Source: Citrobacter youngae ATCC 29220
GTDB lineage: Bacteria > Pseudomonadota > Gammaproteobacteria > Enterobacterales > Enterobacteriaceae
Length of the DNA stretch: 64,000 nt
Direction of reading: 5' to 3'
NCBI RefSeq assembly: GCF_000155975.1
Contig: NZ_GG730299.1
Span: forward strand, 1,954,882-2,018,881
Below the pieces are notes generated by a model. The model was not told where the DNA came from, did no database searches, and saw only the letters and a list, made by a program, of their open reading frames with translations. The translations under genes were made by a program, and so were the position numbers. Positions 36,816 to 47,161 of the stretch are shown one piece after another (the stretch's first letter is position 1; every line of letters begins with the position of its first letter).

Positions 36816-37730
36816 TCATACAGCGCGCTCCTGCGCGATCCTTTTTGCCGTTGGGCGGGAACACAACGCTATACCGCAAACAATAACCAACGCGCTCACC
36901 AGATGATATGAATGCAGCGTGACGTGCAAAAACATAACGCTAAATAATCCCCCACTCAGCGGGATCAAATGCGAATAAATTTCCCCACGCGTTGCCCCAA
37001 TGGCGCTAATCCCTTTATTCCACAGTAAATACGATAGCCAGGAAGGAAAAATAACAAGGTATGCCAATCCTGTAATAACGCCAGTGTTCGCATAGCTATC
37101 CCAGCCCGGCATACCATTGCGCATCAGCTCCACGGCCAGTACCGGAATAAGCACCATCGCACCGAGCAGCGCGCTCACGGCGACAAAAGCGTTTCCCTTC
37201 ACTTCACGAGGTTTAATGCGCAAAAACGCACAATAGACGGCCCAACTCAACGCTGACCCCATGGTCCAGAAATCGCCCTGATTCAGGTGTGCAAACACCC
37301 GCGCATGCATCATATCGCCCTGCGATACCAGCCAGATAACGCCAACGGTGCTGAGGATCACGCCGGCAATATTACGCGCCGAGATCCGCTCTTTAAAAAA
37401 GAACTTATTGATTAACAGAACGAGCGCCGGTGTGGTGGACATATAAATCGCCGCATTGAGCGAGGTTGTATATTGCAGGCCGATATACAACGTTAATGGA
37501 AAAAGAACCTGACCACATAACGCGAGGAACACGATAGTGCCAAACGATTTTCTCATCGCCGACCACTGCTCGGCGACCTGGCGGAAATAAAGCGCCACCA
37601 AAAGCATTGCGGTGAATATCCAGCGTGCCGCTGATAAAACGATGGGATTAACTTCAGCGACCAAAACATGGCCGACCACATAATTGCCGCCCCAAAAACA
37701 GGCAGCCAGACTGAGTAAAATATAGGGCAT
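36816..37730 (-). CDS. EamA/DMT-family transporter
   Basis: 304 residues with ten predicted membrane helices in two EamA repeats (about 1-140 and 150-290). It has the ACFWGGNYVVG start and the PLTLYIGLQYTTSLNAAIYMSTTPA signature region typical of drug/metabolite exporters. Substrate unknown. It diverges from a LysR gene 102 bp away, the usual layout of a regulated exporter. It is not present at this position in E. coli K-12 as far as I recall. Confidence 0.88.
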   Translation of the reverse strand: MPYILLSLAACFWGGNYVVGHVLVAEVNPIVLSAARWIFTAMLLVALYFRQVAEQWSAMRKSFGTIVFLALCGQVLFPLTLYIGLQYTTSLNAAIYMSTTPALVLLINKFFFKERISARNIAGVILSTVGVIWLVSQGDMMHARVFAHLNQGDFWTMGSALSWAVYCAFLRIKPREVKGNAFVAVSALLGAMVLIPVLAVELMRNGMPGWDSYANTGVITGLAYLVIFPSWLSYLLWNKGISAIGATRGEIYSHLIPLSGGLFSVMFLHVTLHSYHLVSALVIVCGIALCSRPTAKRIAQERAV

Positions 37731-37832
37731 ATAGACGCCTTATTGTCAGGTGTAGGGTATGACAACAAGGCTACGGCGGCGTCAGAATGAATGCTAATAT
37801 AACGTTTTCATCCATGTGCATAGATTAAAACT

Positions 37833-38747
37833 ATGAAATTCACGCTAAGGCAACTTGAGTTTTACATCGCGCTTGCTGAAACATTACAAATTTCCAAAGC
37901 TGCGGCGCGCTGTCACATCTCTCAGTCATCAATGACCATTGCCATGCGGAATCTGGAAGAAGCATTAGACGTGCAGCTCTTTGTTCGCTATCCCAAAGGC
38001 GTGAAGCTTACCGCTGAGGGCGAACGCTTTCTGGCACATGCCTGCAATATCATCAACTGCAGCCGCTCTGCCGTTGACGCCCTGCATGACCGCAGTGAAA
38101 TTCTTACCGGCACGGTACGTATAGGCATTGCCGAAACGCTCTCGGCCTATCTTATCCCGGATATACTTAACGATATTGAACGACGTTTCCCTCTGCTGGA
38201 GCTGGTATTTCATGAGGCCACCGCGCCGCAACTGGTACAGGCGCTACGGGAGCAAAAGGTCGATTTTTGCCTGCTTCTGACCTCCAATATCGGCCATGAT
38301 ACCGACCTGGAAATCGAAACGTTCATTCGTTCACAGCGCCGCCTGTGGACGTCTATTGGACATCCGCTACAGAGCCAGTCCTCGATCCGTCTTATCGATG
38401 TCGTAAAGCTGCCGTTTTTACTACTGGAAACCGACAAGTACCCTGATGTGATCATCGATTACTGGCAGCAGCGCGGCTTTACGCCCAATATCTGTTTTCG
38501 CAGCAACTCTTTTGAAGCAATAAGAAGCCTGGTTGCTAAAGGCAGAGGCATAACCATTTTATCCGATCTGGTGTATCGCCCGTGGTCGCTGGATGGTCTG
38601 CGCGTCATGCACAGAACGATTGATGATTTTATTACCTGGATGGATGTCGGGACGGTAAAAATAGCGGCTCAGCCGCTGACACCAGAGGCGATGAAAGTCA
38701 TCGATTTTTTACGTCAGGCCATTACCCGCCTCGACAAACCATTTTAA
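37833..38747 (+). CDS. LysR-type transcriptional regulator
   Basis: 304 residues. Winged helix at about 4-62 (LRQLEFYIALAETLQISKAAARCHISQSSMTIAMRNLEE), effector domain at about 92-300. It is divergent from the DMT transporter and probably controls it. It is convergent with rcdA, with only 5 bp between the stops. The upstream region has no strong ribosome-binding site. Confidence 0.9.
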   Translation: MKFTLRQLEFYIALAETLQISKAAARCHISQSSMTIAMRNLEEALDVQLFVRYPKGVKLTAEGERFLAHACNIINCSRSAVDALHDRSEILTGTVRIGIAETLSAYLIPDILNDIERRFPLLELVFHEATAPQLVQALREQKVDFCLLLTSNIGHDTDLEIETFIRSQRRLWTSIGHPLQSQSSIRLIDVVKLPFLLLETDKYPDVIIDYWQQRGFTPNICFRSNSFEAIRSLVAKGRGITILSDLVYRPWSLDGLRVMHRTIDDFITWMDVGTVKIAAQPLTPEAMKVIDFLRQAITRLDKPF

Positions 38748-38752
38748 TGATT

Positions 38753-39301
38753 TTATCTCTGCGACAATCCGGCAATACGCTCCACCATCACCAGAATATC
38801 TTCCCGTGACAGCGGTTTTTTGTCCGTGACAAAATGCAGCGTCATTCCTTCGAGAAAAGCATCCAGCGCTCGCGCGGTTACCGGTTCAAACCACTGCTCC
38901 AGCGTTTGTTGACTGCGCAACATCCAGTTTTGCATCACCGTTTTCAGGGTCGGTTTTCGGCTGGCGAAAGCATACAGCTGATACATGAGCTCCATGTTAT
39001 CGGGCGTCGTAACCTGGGAGCTGTAAATCATCTCGGTAATGGCATGACAGGCAGCCTGCGCGTCCGCAACGTCGGCAAAAAAAGCCTGATACTGTTGCGA
39101 CATCATGGCAGTAAAACGCCCGAATGCCTCCATTAAAAGCTCATCGATTCCCGAAAAGTAATAGGTCATAGAACCCAACGGAACCCCGGCGATCGTGGCG
39201 ATTTTTCGGTGCGTGACCCCATGAACACCGTAGGTTATTACCGCCTCAAGGGTGGCCTGAACTATCTTTTCTCGCCGTAGCGGATCGTTCGCGCGTCGCA
39301 C
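38753..39301 (-). CDS. rcdA: TetR-family regulator RcdA (YbjK), GTG start
   Basis: 182 residues from a GTG with AAGAGG eight bases upstream, which matches the E. coli N-terminus (RRANDP.RREKI). An ATG 30 bases further upstream overlaps the likely operator and is less probable. TetR helix-turn-helix at about 20-50 ([25 protein letters not shown]). In E. coli it controls csgD and stress genes. It is divergent from ybjJ. Confidence 0.88.
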   Translation of the reverse strand: MRRANDPLRREKIVQATLEAVITYGVHGVTHRKIATIAGVPLGSMTYYFSGIDELLMEAFGRFTAMMSQQYQAFFADVADAQAACHAITEMIYSSQVTTPDNMELMYQLYAFASRKPTLKTVMQNWMLRSQQTLEQWFEPVTARALDAFLEGMTLHFVTDKKPLSREDILVMVERIAGLSQR

Positions 39302-39324
39302 TGCATTTCCTCTTCTTACATTTA

Positions 39325-39338
39325 TGTACAAATGTACA
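39325..39338. promoter_or_regulatory. Candidate RcdA operator in the rcdA-ybjJ region
   Basis: TGTACA-AA-TGTACA: two copies of a self-complementary hexamer two bases apart, 24 bases upstream of the rcdA start and between divergent genes. It is a natural site for TetR-type autoregulation. Confidence 0.5.
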
Positions 39339-39386
39339 CAGTCTTGCTAATGTTGTCTTCTTCCCTCTTTTGTTTGGCTCGAATTC

Positions 39387-40595
39387 ATGACTGGCATCTC
39401 ATCACGCAAAGCCTTAAGACGTCGCACCTGGGCGCTTTTCACGTTTTTCTTTTTACCCGGATTATTAATGGCTTCCTGGGCAACGCGTACTCCTGCCATC
39501 CGAGATATCCTCTCCATCTCTACCGCCGAAATGGGCGCGGTGTTGTTTGGACTTTCGATTGGTTCAATGAGTGGCATTCTATGTTCGGCCTGGCTGGTGA
39601 AACGCTTTGGTACGCGTAAAGTGATCCGCACCACCATGTCTTGCGCCGTCCTGGGTATGGCTATCCTCAGCGTGGCGCTCTGGCTGCATTCCGCATGGCT
39701 GTTCGCGTTTGGCCTTGGCGTGTTTGGCGCCAGCTTTGGCGCGGCGGAAGTCGCCATCAACGTGGAAGGTGCGGCAGTTGAGCGCGAAATGAACAAAACC
39801 GTGCTGCCGATGATGCATGGTTTTTACAGCCTGGGAACGCTGGCGGGCGCCGGAGTCGGGATGATGCTTACCGCCTTCAGCGTTCCGGCGACGGTACATA
39901 TTTTACTGGCGGCAATGGTGGCAATCACTCCTATCTTTATCGCCATCAAGGCCATTCCAGACGGCACGGGTAAAAATGCCGCTGACGGCTCCCACTCCGG
40001 GGAAAAAGGATTGCCGTTTTATCGCGATATCCAACTGCTGCTGATTGGCGTCGTGGTGCTGGCGATGGCGTTTGCTGAAGGTTCAGCCAACGACTGGCTT
40101 CCGCTGCTGATGGTGGATGGCCACGGATTTAGCCCGACATCAGGTTCGCTGATTTATGCCGGATTTACGCTGGGTATGACCGTTGGCCGATTCACCGGAG
40201 GCTGGTTCATCGACCGCTACAGCCGCGTCGCGGTGGTGCGCGCCAGCGCGCTGATGGGCGCTCTTGGCATCAGTCTGATTATTTTTGTCGACAGCACATG
40301 GGTGGCGGGAGTTTCCGTTATTTTGTGGGGGCTTGGCGCCTCGCTCGGCTTCCCGCTGACTATTTCAGCCGCCAGCGACACCGGCCCTGATGCGCCAACC
40401 CGCGTCAGCGTTGTGGCGACCACCGGCTACCTGGCGTTCCTGGTAGGGCCGCCACTGCTCGGCTATCTGGGTGAACACTATGGCCTGCGCAGCGCTATGC
40501 TGGTCGTGCTGGCACTGGTGCTTATCGCCGCCATCGTCGCGAAAGCGGTGGCGAAACCGGATCTTAAAAATACCCCTGTGATGGAGAACAGCTAA
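39387..40595 (+). CDS. ybjJ: MFS transporter YbjJ
   Basis: 402 residues as in E. coli. Twelve predicted helices; the GTRKVIR loop after helix 2 is the MFS A-like motif. Substrate unknown. Its stop overlaps the ybjI start by one base (TAATG), so the two are coupled. Confidence 0.92.
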   Translation: MTGISSRKALRRRTWALFTFFFLPGLLMASWATRTPAIRDILSISTAEMGAVLFGLSIGSMSGILCSAWLVKRFGTRKVIRTTMSCAVLGMAILSVALWLHSAWLFAFGLGVFGASFGAAEVAINVEGAAVEREMNKTVLPMMHGFYSLGTLAGAGVGMMLTAFSVPATVHILLAAMVAITPIFIAIKAIPDGTGKNAADGSHSGEKGLPFYRDIQLLLIGVVVLAMAFAEGSANDWLPLLMVDGHGFSPTSGSLIYAGFTLGMTVGRFTGGWFIDRYSRVAVVRASALMGALGISLIIFVDSTWVAGVSVILWGLGASLGFPLTISAASDTGPDAPTRVSVVATTGYLAFLVGPPLLGYLGEHYGLRSAMLVVLALVLIAAIVAKAVAKPDLKNTPVMENS

Positions 40596-41410
40596 TGAGC
40601 ATCAAATTAATTGCGGTCGACATGGACGGCACGTTTTTAAGCGACCAAAAAACCTATAACCGTGAGCGGTTTATGGCGCAATATCGTCAGATGAAAAAAC
40701 AAGGTATCCGCTTTGTCGTCGCCAGCGGTAACCAGTATTACCAGCTCATCTCCTTTTTCCCCGAACTGGCCAGTGAAATCTCATTTGTCGCAGAAAACGG
40801 CGGTTGGGTGGTCAGTGAAGGTAAAGATATTTTTAACGGCGAACTGGCGAAAGACGATTTCCAGACCATCGTGGAGCATCTGCTGACCCGAACGGACATC
40901 GAGGTTATCGCCTGTGGTAAAAACAGCGCTTATACGCTCAAAAAGTACAGCGATGAGCATAAATCCGTTTCCGCCATGTACTATCATCGCCTTGAATTTG
41001 TAGATGATTTTGAAAATCTCAACGACGTTTTCTTCAAGTTTGGGTTGAATATTTCAGACGATTGTATCCCCCTGGTGCAGGCGGATCTCCATGAAGCCAT
41101 TGGCGATATCATGGTGCCGGTGCATACGGGTTACGGCAGTATCGATTTAATTATTCCGGGTGTGCATAAAGCAAACGGTCTGCGTCTGCTGCAACAGCGT
41201 TGGGATATTTCCGATAATGAAGTTGCCGTATTTGGCGATGGCGAAAATGATATTGAGATGCTGCGTCAGGCTGGTTTTAGTTTTGCGATGGCAAACGCTC
41301 ACGCGCCGGTTATCCGGGCGGCAAAATATCGCGCTGGTTCGAACAACGAAGAAGGTGTGCTGGACGTTATCGACCGCGTATTAAAAAACGAAGCGCCGTT
41401 TACGCATTAA
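40595..41410 (+). CDS. ybjI: HAD-family sugar/FMN phosphatase YbjI
   Basis: 271 residues as in E. coli. HAD motifs: I at VDMDGTFL (about 8-15, nucleophile Asp), II at VVASGN (about 43-48), and IV at VFGDGENDIEM (about 211-221). It is a Cof-type phosphatase; the E. coli enzyme acts on FMN and on the riboflavin precursor phosphate in vitro. Coupled to ybjJ. Confidence 0.93.
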   Translation: MSIKLIAVDMDGTFLSDQKTYNRERFMAQYRQMKKQGIRFVVASGNQYYQLISFFPELASEISFVAENGGWVVSEGKDIFNGELAKDDFQTIVEHLLTRTDIEVIACGKNSAYTLKKYSDEHKSVSAMYYHRLEFVDDFENLNDVFFKFGLNISDDCIPLVQADLHEAIGDIMVPVHTGYGSIDLIIPGVHKANGLRLLQQRWDISDNEVAVFGDGENDIEMLRQAGFSFAMANAHAPVIRAAKYRAGSNNEEGVLDVIDRVLKNEAPFTH

Positions 41411-41518
41411 CGCCCCAGCACAGACGGCAACAAAATGATGAGATGATCTATTCATAATCCGCCTCAAATTAACCCCGCTGGATTATTACCTCCAGTGATT
41501 ACTTCAGGCGAGCGGATT

Positions 41519-41800
41519 ATGAAGAAAAGTGTACTGATGGCGGCATTGTTGCTGGGCTTTACCGGAACAGCACTGGCTCAAAGCGTTACCGTTGATGTAC
41601 CCAGCGGTTACAAGGTAGTGGTAGTGCCCTCTTCCGTCAGCGTTCCGCAGGCGGTCAGCGTGACGACCGCGCCGCAAACGGTGTATGTTGCTCCGACGCC
41701 TGCTCCGGCTCCTGTCTATCGCGCGCATCCTTATGCGCGACATGTTGCCAGCGTCGGTGAAGGAATGGTTATCGAACACCAGATTGACGATCACCACTAA
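41519..41800 (+). CDS. ybjH: Periplasmic protein YbjH
   Basis: 93 residues from the ATG that begins the signal peptide (MKKSVLMAALLLGF..ALA-QS). The mature part is conserved with E. coli YbjH (SVTVDVPSGYKVVVVP, then the VGEGMVIEHQIDDHH end) with a Pro/Ala-rich middle and a histidine end. Function unknown. Confidence 0.9.
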   Translation: MKKSVLMAALLLGFTGTALAQSVTVDVPSGYKVVVVPSSVSVPQAVSVTTAPQTVYVAPTPAPAPVYRAHPYARHVASVGEGMVIEHQIDDHH

Positions 41801-41859
41801 GTTGTCGCCAGACCCGAACAACCGTAATACTGGTCAGTTAAGGGATTTGGAGAGCGGCA

Positions 41860-41938
41860 GGCCGGATAAGGCGTTTACGCCGCCATCCGGCAATTTGCTA
41901 CAGACCGCCGGATGGCGCTTCGCTTATCCGGCCTACAG
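41860..41938. repeat. BIME (inverted REP pair)
   Basis: GCCGGATAAGGCGTTTACGC..CATCCGGCA faces GCCGGATGGCGCTTCGCTTA.CCGGCCTAC, between convergent ybjH and mdfA. Confidence 0.85.
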
Positions 41939-41990
41939 CACGATTCCCTTATCGATGAATTTATCGGGCTGGATTGCGGGCAACCGGGCT

Positions 41991-43223
41991 TTAAATTTTC
42001 CGGGAATTCCCTACCCGCTTATCTTTCAGGAAGATAACCATTAATATCAGCCACAGCACGCCGCTTGCCAGATTAAACAGGCTGAACAAGCCGTTTCCTC
42101 CCAGCAGATAAGCGTGTTTGCTCAGCTCAATACCGACGGTAAAGATCAGCATCTGCAACATGCCCATGGCGGCAGAAACCGTCCCCTTACTCATTTCACT
42201 GGCAAACAGCGTCAGGCGAACCAGCCCCGCATTCGCCAGACCAATGCCGAACGCATAGACGCTTAAACCCGCCGTCATCCACAAATACGCATGGGATGAC
42301 ACCACCGTGGCCGCCGCGGCAATCACCAGCCCGACGGCGATTGGCCAGCCGCCCATGATAATCAGCGAACGCACGGTCTTGCGCGAAGTCAGTCGCGCCA
42401 GCGCCAGATTACCGGCAATCAATGCGCCAAAAATCGGCACCTGCAACAGGCCATATTCGTAGCTGCTGAGATGTTCACCGCTGATGATAATAATCGGGGA
42501 TTGCGCAATCCACGCCAGTAACGGCAGGCTGACAAAACCTAATGCCAGCGCACCGGCAACAAAACGCCCATTTTTTAGCACCAGCTTATAATCTTTACCC
42601 AGCTCTTTAATGGACAGCTTTTCGCCTAACCGGGTAGCCGTTTCCGGCATCGCGCGTTGCAGACCAAAAAAGGAGATGGACGCAAGGGCAGCAAACAGGA
42701 TAAACATCCCTTCCCACGGCAGAATATGCACCCAGGCAGCGCCGACCAACGGTCCCAGCAGCGGCGCAATCAGCGCTACGTTTGCCATCAGCGCGGTAAT
42801 TTTTATGCACACCGCTTCTTCAAAGGATTCCTGAATCGCGGCGTAACCCACCGCGCCGATAAAGCACAGGCTTATCCCCTGCAAGAAACGCAGAAAGGTA
42901 AATTGCTCAATATTCTGCGCAAGCAGGGTCGCAAGGCAGGTCACAATGAACCAGAGCACGCCGGTTAACATCACCGGGCGGCGCCCAATACGATCCGACA
43001 GCGGTCCTAACAGCCACTGTAAAAACATGCCCCCCGCCAGATAAGCGGTCATGGATGTGGGTACCCAATCTAATCCGGCGTTATATTGCTCCACCACCGC
43101 CAACATGCCTGGTTGGATCATATCGTTGCCGATATAAGTGGAGAATTCGTAAAGCACCAGACAGAGAGGAAAAAGTAATGCCTGACGCCCCAGCCGGGCG
43201 CCTGAAGATAAACGGTTCTGCAT
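41991..43223 (-). CDS. mdfA: Multidrug transporter MdfA (Cmr)
   Basis: 410 residues, equal to E. coli MdfA. An MFS proton antiporter exporting chloramphenicol, lipophilic cations and others. The membrane-embedded acidic residues E26 (LVLYEF) and D34 (IGNDM) that bind substrate and proton are both present, as is the DRIGRRPVM motif A (about 77-85). Twelve helices. It is monocistronic with its promoter on the ybjG side. Confidence 0.96.
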   Translation of the reverse strand: MQNRLSSGARLGRQALLFPLCLVLYEFSTYIGNDMIQPGMLAVVEQYNAGLDWVPTSMTAYLAGGMFLQWLLGPLSDRIGRRPVMLTGVLWFIVTCLATLLAQNIEQFTFLRFLQGISLCFIGAVGYAAIQESFEEAVCIKITALMANVALIAPLLGPLVGAAWVHILPWEGMFILFAALASISFFGLQRAMPETATRLGEKLSIKELGKDYKLVLKNGRFVAGALALGFVSLPLLAWIAQSPIIIISGEHLSSYEYGLLQVPIFGALIAGNLALARLTSRKTVRSLIIMGGWPIAVGLVIAAAATVVSSHAYLWMTAGLSVYAFGIGLANAGLVRLTLFASEMSKGTVSAAMGMLQMLIFTVGIELSKHAYLLGGNGLFSLFNLASGVLWLILMVIFLKDKRVGNSRKI

Positions 43224-43349
43224 GCAGTCTCTTAGCGAATGAAAAAACGCGCAAAGTGTAATAAATGCGCCTTATCGGTGATAGTGGATTATGTGATTTG
43301 AAAGCAAAATGCGCACATTTTTACATTCATTTGCTCAAGAGCATTTCAC

Positions 43350-43366
43350 TTTAAGGTTAATTTAAG
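43350..43366 (+). promoter_or_regulatory. PmrA/BasR box upstream of ybjG
   Basis: TTTAAG-GTTAA-TTTAAG fits the PmrA consensus (C/T)TTAAG-N5-(C/T)TTAAG. A TATGAT -10-like box follows at 43377. E. coli ybjG is a reported BasRS target, so control by the polymyxin-resistance two-component system is likely. Confidence 0.7.
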
Positions 43367-43521
43367 TTGAGGCCGCTATGATACTTAATCAGTCTCATTA
43401 ATTGTCTTATAAAGAGTCATTTAGCAGACAAATAAGACAAGACCGCTTTTGATGCCGTAAAAGTCATTTTATGCTCTCCCCCTTATGGGCCTTTTTAACG
43501 ATTACACTGAGTCTGGAAGTT

Positions 43522-44130
43522 ATGCTGGAAAATCTCAATAATTCGCTGTTTTACCTGATCAACGCCACGCCGGACTCTGCGCAATGGGCTATCTCGCTCG
43601 CCATTTTTATTGCTAAAGATTTGATCAGTATTGTCCCACTGCTAGCCGTTGTGCTCTGGCTTTGGGGCCCGCGCGCCCAGGTTACTCTCCAGCGCCAGTT
43701 GGTGATAAAAATGGCGATGGCGCTCATCGTCGGCCTGACGATTTCATGGCTGATGGGACATCTGTTCCCTCACGATCGCCCTTTCGTCAACCACATCGGT
43801 TATACCTTCCTGCATCATGCGGCGGATGACTCTTTCCCGAGCGATCACGGCACGGTTATCTTTACCTTTGCTCTGGCCTTCCTGTTCTGGCATCGCCTGT
43901 GGACTGGCGCGCTGCTGATGGTCGTTGCCGTGGCGATTGCCTGGTCGCGGGTCTACCTTGGCGTACACTGGCCGCTGGATATGCTGGGAGGATTACTCGC
44001 CGGGCTGATCGGCTGTCTGAGCGCCCAGATGATCTGGCAACGGTTTGGCGCAATCCTGTACTTTGGCTTGCAGAGCTGCTATCGCACCTGCTTCGCTCTG
44101 CCCATCCGTAAAGGCTGGGTGCGTGACTAA
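43522..44130 (+). CDS. ybjG: Undecaprenyl pyrophosphate phosphatase YbjG (PAP2 family)
   Basis: 202 residues from MLENLN, as in E. coli; an in-frame codon 51 bases upstream is less likely. PAP2 motifs are present: HDRPF (about 88-92), SFPSDHG (about 106-112) and SRVYLGVHWPLD (about 142-153). It recycles undecaprenyl pyrophosphate at the periplasmic face and supports bacitracin resistance. Six membrane segments. A PmrA-like box lies upstream. Confidence 0.94.
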   Translation: MLENLNNSLFYLINATPDSAQWAISLAIFIAKDLISIVPLLAVVLWLWGPRAQVTLQRQLVIKMAMALIVGLTISWLMGHLFPHDRPFVNHIGYTFLHHAADDSFPSDHGTVIFTFALAFLFWHRLWTGALLMVVAVAIAWSRVYLGVHWPLDMLGGLLAGLIGCLSAQMIWQRFGAILYFGLQSCYRTCFALPIRKGWVRD

Positions 44131-44194
44131 CCCACGGTAAAAAGAGTACTATTAAGCGCGATACTGAGCACTTATTCTACTCTCCAGGGGAACT

Positions 44195-44953
44195 ATGGAA
44201 ACTCGACGCGACGAGCGTATTGGTCAGTTACTGCAGGCGCTGAAACGCAGCGATAAATTACACCTCAAAGAGGCCGCGACGCTGCTGGGCGTATCTGAGA
44301 TGACCATTCGTCGCGACCTGAATAATAACGATGCTCCCGTCGTACTGCTTGGGGGCTATATTGTTCTGGAACCCCGCAGCGCCAATCACTATCTCATCAG
44401 CGACCAAAAATCCCGCCTGGTTGATGAAAAACGCCGTGCCGCCCAGCAGGCGGCAAGTCTCGTACAGGCGCATCAAACCATTTTTTTCGACTGTGGCACC
44501 ACTACGCCGTGGATCATCGAAGCGATTGACAATGAATTGCCTTTCACCGCCATCTGCTACTCGCTGAATACATTTCTGGTGCTGCAGGAAAAACCACAGT
44601 GTCGCGTCATCCTGTGCGGCGGCGAATTCCATGCCAGCAACGCCATCTTCAAACCGCTCGATTTTCAGGAAACACTGAACAATCTGTGCCCGGATATCGC
44701 CTTTTATTCCGCAGCTGGCGTGCATATTGAGAAAGGTGCAACCTGTTTTAATCTGGAAGAGTTAGCGGTGAAACACTGGGCAATGTCGATGGCGCAGCAT
44801 CACGTGCTGGTGGTCGATCACAGCAAGTTTGGTAAGGTACGCCCTGCGCGGATGGGGGAACTAAAACGCTTTGATACCATCATCAGTGATAAGCGCCCCG
44901 ACGATGAATTTGTTGAATACGCGAAAGCGCAACGTATAAAGCTGATGTATTAA
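44195..44953 (+). CDS. deoR: Deoxyribonucleoside regulator DeoR
   Basis: 252 residues as in E. coli. DeoR helix-turn-helix at about 22-50 (KEAATLLGVSEMTIRRDLN), sugar-phosphate sensor domain with the FDCGTTTPWI loop (about 93-102). It represses deoCABD and nupG and is released by deoxyribose-5-phosphate. AGGGGA precedes the ATG. Confidence 0.95.
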   Translation: METRRDERIGQLLQALKRSDKLHLKEAATLLGVSEMTIRRDLNNNDAPVVLLGGYIVLEPRSANHYLISDQKSRLVDEKRRAAQQAASLVQAHQTIFFDCGTTTPWIIEAIDNELPFTAICYSLNTFLVLQEKPQCRVILCGGEFHASNAIFKPLDFQETLNNLCPDIAFYSAAGVHIEKGATCFNLEELAVKHWAMSMAQHHVLVVDHSKFGKVRPARMGELKRFDTIISDKRPDDEFVEYAKAQRIKLMY

Positions 44954-44960
44954 GAGATAC

Positions 44961-44987
44961 TGCCGGACGGCGGAGCGCCGTCCGGCA
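44961..44987. repeat. REP-like palindrome between deoR and dacC
   Basis: TGCCGGACGGCG / CGCCGTCCGGCA forms a perfect dyad between convergent genes and can serve as terminator for both. Confidence 0.7.
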
Positions 44988-44997
44988 AATGCGAAGA

Positions 44998-46200
44998 TTA
45001 AGAGAACCAACCGCCAAACCACTGGTGGAATTTCATCATCACAAAGTCCCACATGCGGCTAAAGAATCCCCCCTCTTCAACGGCTTCCATCACCATCAGC
45101 GGACGCTGCTCAATGGATTTCCCGTTCAGCTGGAAGTCGATAGTTCCGACAACCTGGCCTTTCTTCAGCGGCGCGGTTAATTGAGGTTCGGTCAGGGTAA
45201 AGCTGGCCTTCAGATTTTTGAGCTGACCACGCGGGATGGTTACAGAACCCGCTTCTCCAGCGCCCAAATTCACTTCGCTCTTATCACCAAACCAAACGCG
45301 TTGAGTTACGAAGGTGGCATCCGGTTTAATCGGCGTAACGGTTTCAAAAAAGCGGAAGCCCCAGGTCAGCAGCTTTTCTGACTCATTAAAGCGAATGCGA
45401 TCGGTTTTCGCCCCCAGCACCACGGAGATCAGGCGCATATCGCCCTGAGTCGCGGAAGCGACCAGGTTATAGCCCGCCCCGGCAGTGGTACCCGTTTTCA
45501 TACCGTCTACGTTCAGATTGGTGCTCCACAACAAACGGTTACGGTTCGGCTGGCGGATTTTATTAAAGGTAAACTCTTTCTCTTTGTGGATAGCGTACTC
45601 TTCCGGTACATCGTGGATCAGCGCCTTCCCAAGCAGCGCCATATCCCGCGCGGTACTGAACTGCCCTGCCGCATCCAGGCCATGCACCGTCTGGAAAGTC
45701 GTGTTGGTCAGCCCGAGCTTTTTCGCGTAACCGTTCATCAGGCCAATGAAGGATTCCTGGCTCCCGGCAACGTAATCAGCGAGCGCGATACAGGCATCGT
45801 TACCAGACTGGATGATAACGCCTTTGTTCAGGTCGGATACCGCAACCTGATCGCCCGGCTTGAGGAACATAACCGACGATCCGCGCAGGGCCGGATTACC
45901 GGTCGCCCAGGCATCTTTGCCCACGGTAACCATGTCGTTGAGGTTAATTTTTCCGGCCTTCAGCGCCTGACCGACCACGTAGCTGGTCATGATTTTGGTC
46001 AGACTGGCGGGATCCAGTTTCTCATCAGCATTACCTTCCGCCAACACCTTGCCGCTGGCGTAATCCATCAGGATCCATGCACGCGCGTCCACGCTCGGTG
46101 GGGCCGTCGGTTGTTCCGCCGCCTGTACGGTCGGCGCCAAAAGGATTAAGAGTGCAGAGCCTGCAGCAAAGCTGCGGAGTGAAGAGAAGTATTGCGTCAT
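44998..46200 (-). CDS. dacC: D-alanyl-D-alanine carboxypeptidase DacC (PBP6)
   Basis: 400 residues from MTQYFSS, the E. coli length; upstream in-frame codons add an unlikely extension. Signal peptide of about 27 residues. Catalytic SLTK at S66-K69, SGN in [12 protein letters not shown] in GMKTGTT. The C-terminal amphipathic helix ([15 protein letters not shown]) tethers it to the inner membrane. It trims the terminal D-Ala of peptidoglycan stem peptides. Confidence 0.96.
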   Translation of the reverse strand: MTQYFSSLRSFAAGSALLILLAPTVQAAEQPTAPPSVDARAWILMDYASGKVLAEGNADEKLDPASLTKIMTSYVVGQALKAGKINLNDMVTVGKDAWATGNPALRGSSVMFLKPGDQVAVSDLNKGVIIQSGNDACIALADYVAGSQESFIGLMNGYAKKLGLTNTTFQTVHGLDAAGQFSTARDMALLGKALIHDVPEEYAIHKEKEFTFNKIRQPNRNRLLWSTNLNVDGMKTGTTAGAGYNLVASATQGDMRLISVVLGAKTDRIRFNESEKLLTWGFRFFETVTPIKPDATFVTQRVWFGDKSEVNLGAGEAGSVTIPRGQLKNLKASFTLTEPQLTAPLKKGQVVGTIDFQLNGKSIEQRPLMVMEAVEEGGFFSRMWDFVMMKFHQWFGGWFS

Positions 46201-46529
46201 AAATGCCACCCGAGTATCCATTCTAAAAAACCACGTCATACCACACCGTGTTTACACAAAACCGGCCAGGCAACCCCAGCCAACCCATTGCAGAAAAAGC
46301 CTGATGGATGACGTGTAAAATAAGTGCGGTGAGTAATAACGCACTAACGAGCTTAAAGAAACCGTAAGTTGGTAAAGTTTTTAAAGTTTATGCAATAACG
46401 CCGCGCAGCGCTGCCCCTGGTACGTTTTTTTTAGACGTTGTTGCGTAAATATTAGCTTTCCCCCACCATGTGAACCAGTCAAAGGGCATATGCAGCAATA
46501 TAGCTGCTCAATTAATTTGCGGGGTTACT
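46201..46529. other. Divergent promoter region of dacC and gstB
   Basis: 329 bp without a gene. Both genes read outwards, so their promoters lie here. No regulator site recognised. Confidence 0.5.
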
Positions 46530-47156
46530 ATGATTACACTGTGGGGTCGCAATAACTCGACCAACGTAAAAAAAGTATTGTGGACGCTTGAGGAGCTGGA
46601 ACTGCCGTATAACCAAATTCTGGCAGGCGGGCAGCATGGCGGTAACCGCGATGCCGACTATCTGGCGATGAACCCGAACGGCCTGGTCCCGCTGCTACGC
46701 GATGATGAAACAGACGTTTTATTGTGGGAATCCAATACGATTGTCCGCTATCTGGCGGCCCAGTACGGGCAAAAACGTTTGTGGGTTGAAGCGCCTGCCG
46801 CGCGTGCCGTCGGCGAAAAATGGATGGATTGGGCGAACCAGACGCTGAGTCCTACGCACCGGGTCATCTTATTTGGTCTGGTCAGAACGCCGGCCGATCA
46901 ACGCGACATGGCAGCCATTGAGGCAAGTGCCCAGGCTTGCGATAACCTGTTTGCTATTCTGGATAACGCGCTGGCGGACCAGCCGTGGTTCTCCGGAGCT
47001 GAATTTGGCACGGCGGATATCGCCATTGCGCCATTCGTCTATAACCTGTTCAACGTTGGTCTCACCTGGACCCCGCGTCCACACCTGGAACGCTGGTATC
47101 AGCAACTGACGGAACGCCCGGCATTTCAAAAAGTAGTGATGATCCCGGTCAGCTAA
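46530..47156 (+). CDS. gstB: Glutathione S-transferase GstB (YliJ)
   Basis: 208 residues from MITLWGRNN, as in E. coli. N-terminal thioredoxin fold (about 1-80; LVPLLRDDE and [10 protein letters not shown] bind glutathione), all-helical C-terminal domain (about 88-205). The E. coli enzyme acts on bromoacetate. GGGG lies about five bases before the ATG. Convergent with yliI. Confidence 0.94.
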   Translation: MITLWGRNNSTNVKKVLWTLEELELPYNQILAGGQHGGNRDADYLAMNPNGLVPLLRDDETDVLLWESNTIVRYLAAQYGQKRLWVEAPAARAVGEKWMDWANQTLSPTHRVILFGLVRTPADQRDMAAIEASAQACDNLFAILDNALADQPWFSGAEFGTADIAIAPFVYNLFNVGLTWTPRPHLERWYQQLTERPAFQKVVMIPVS

Positions 47157-47161
47157 TCAGT

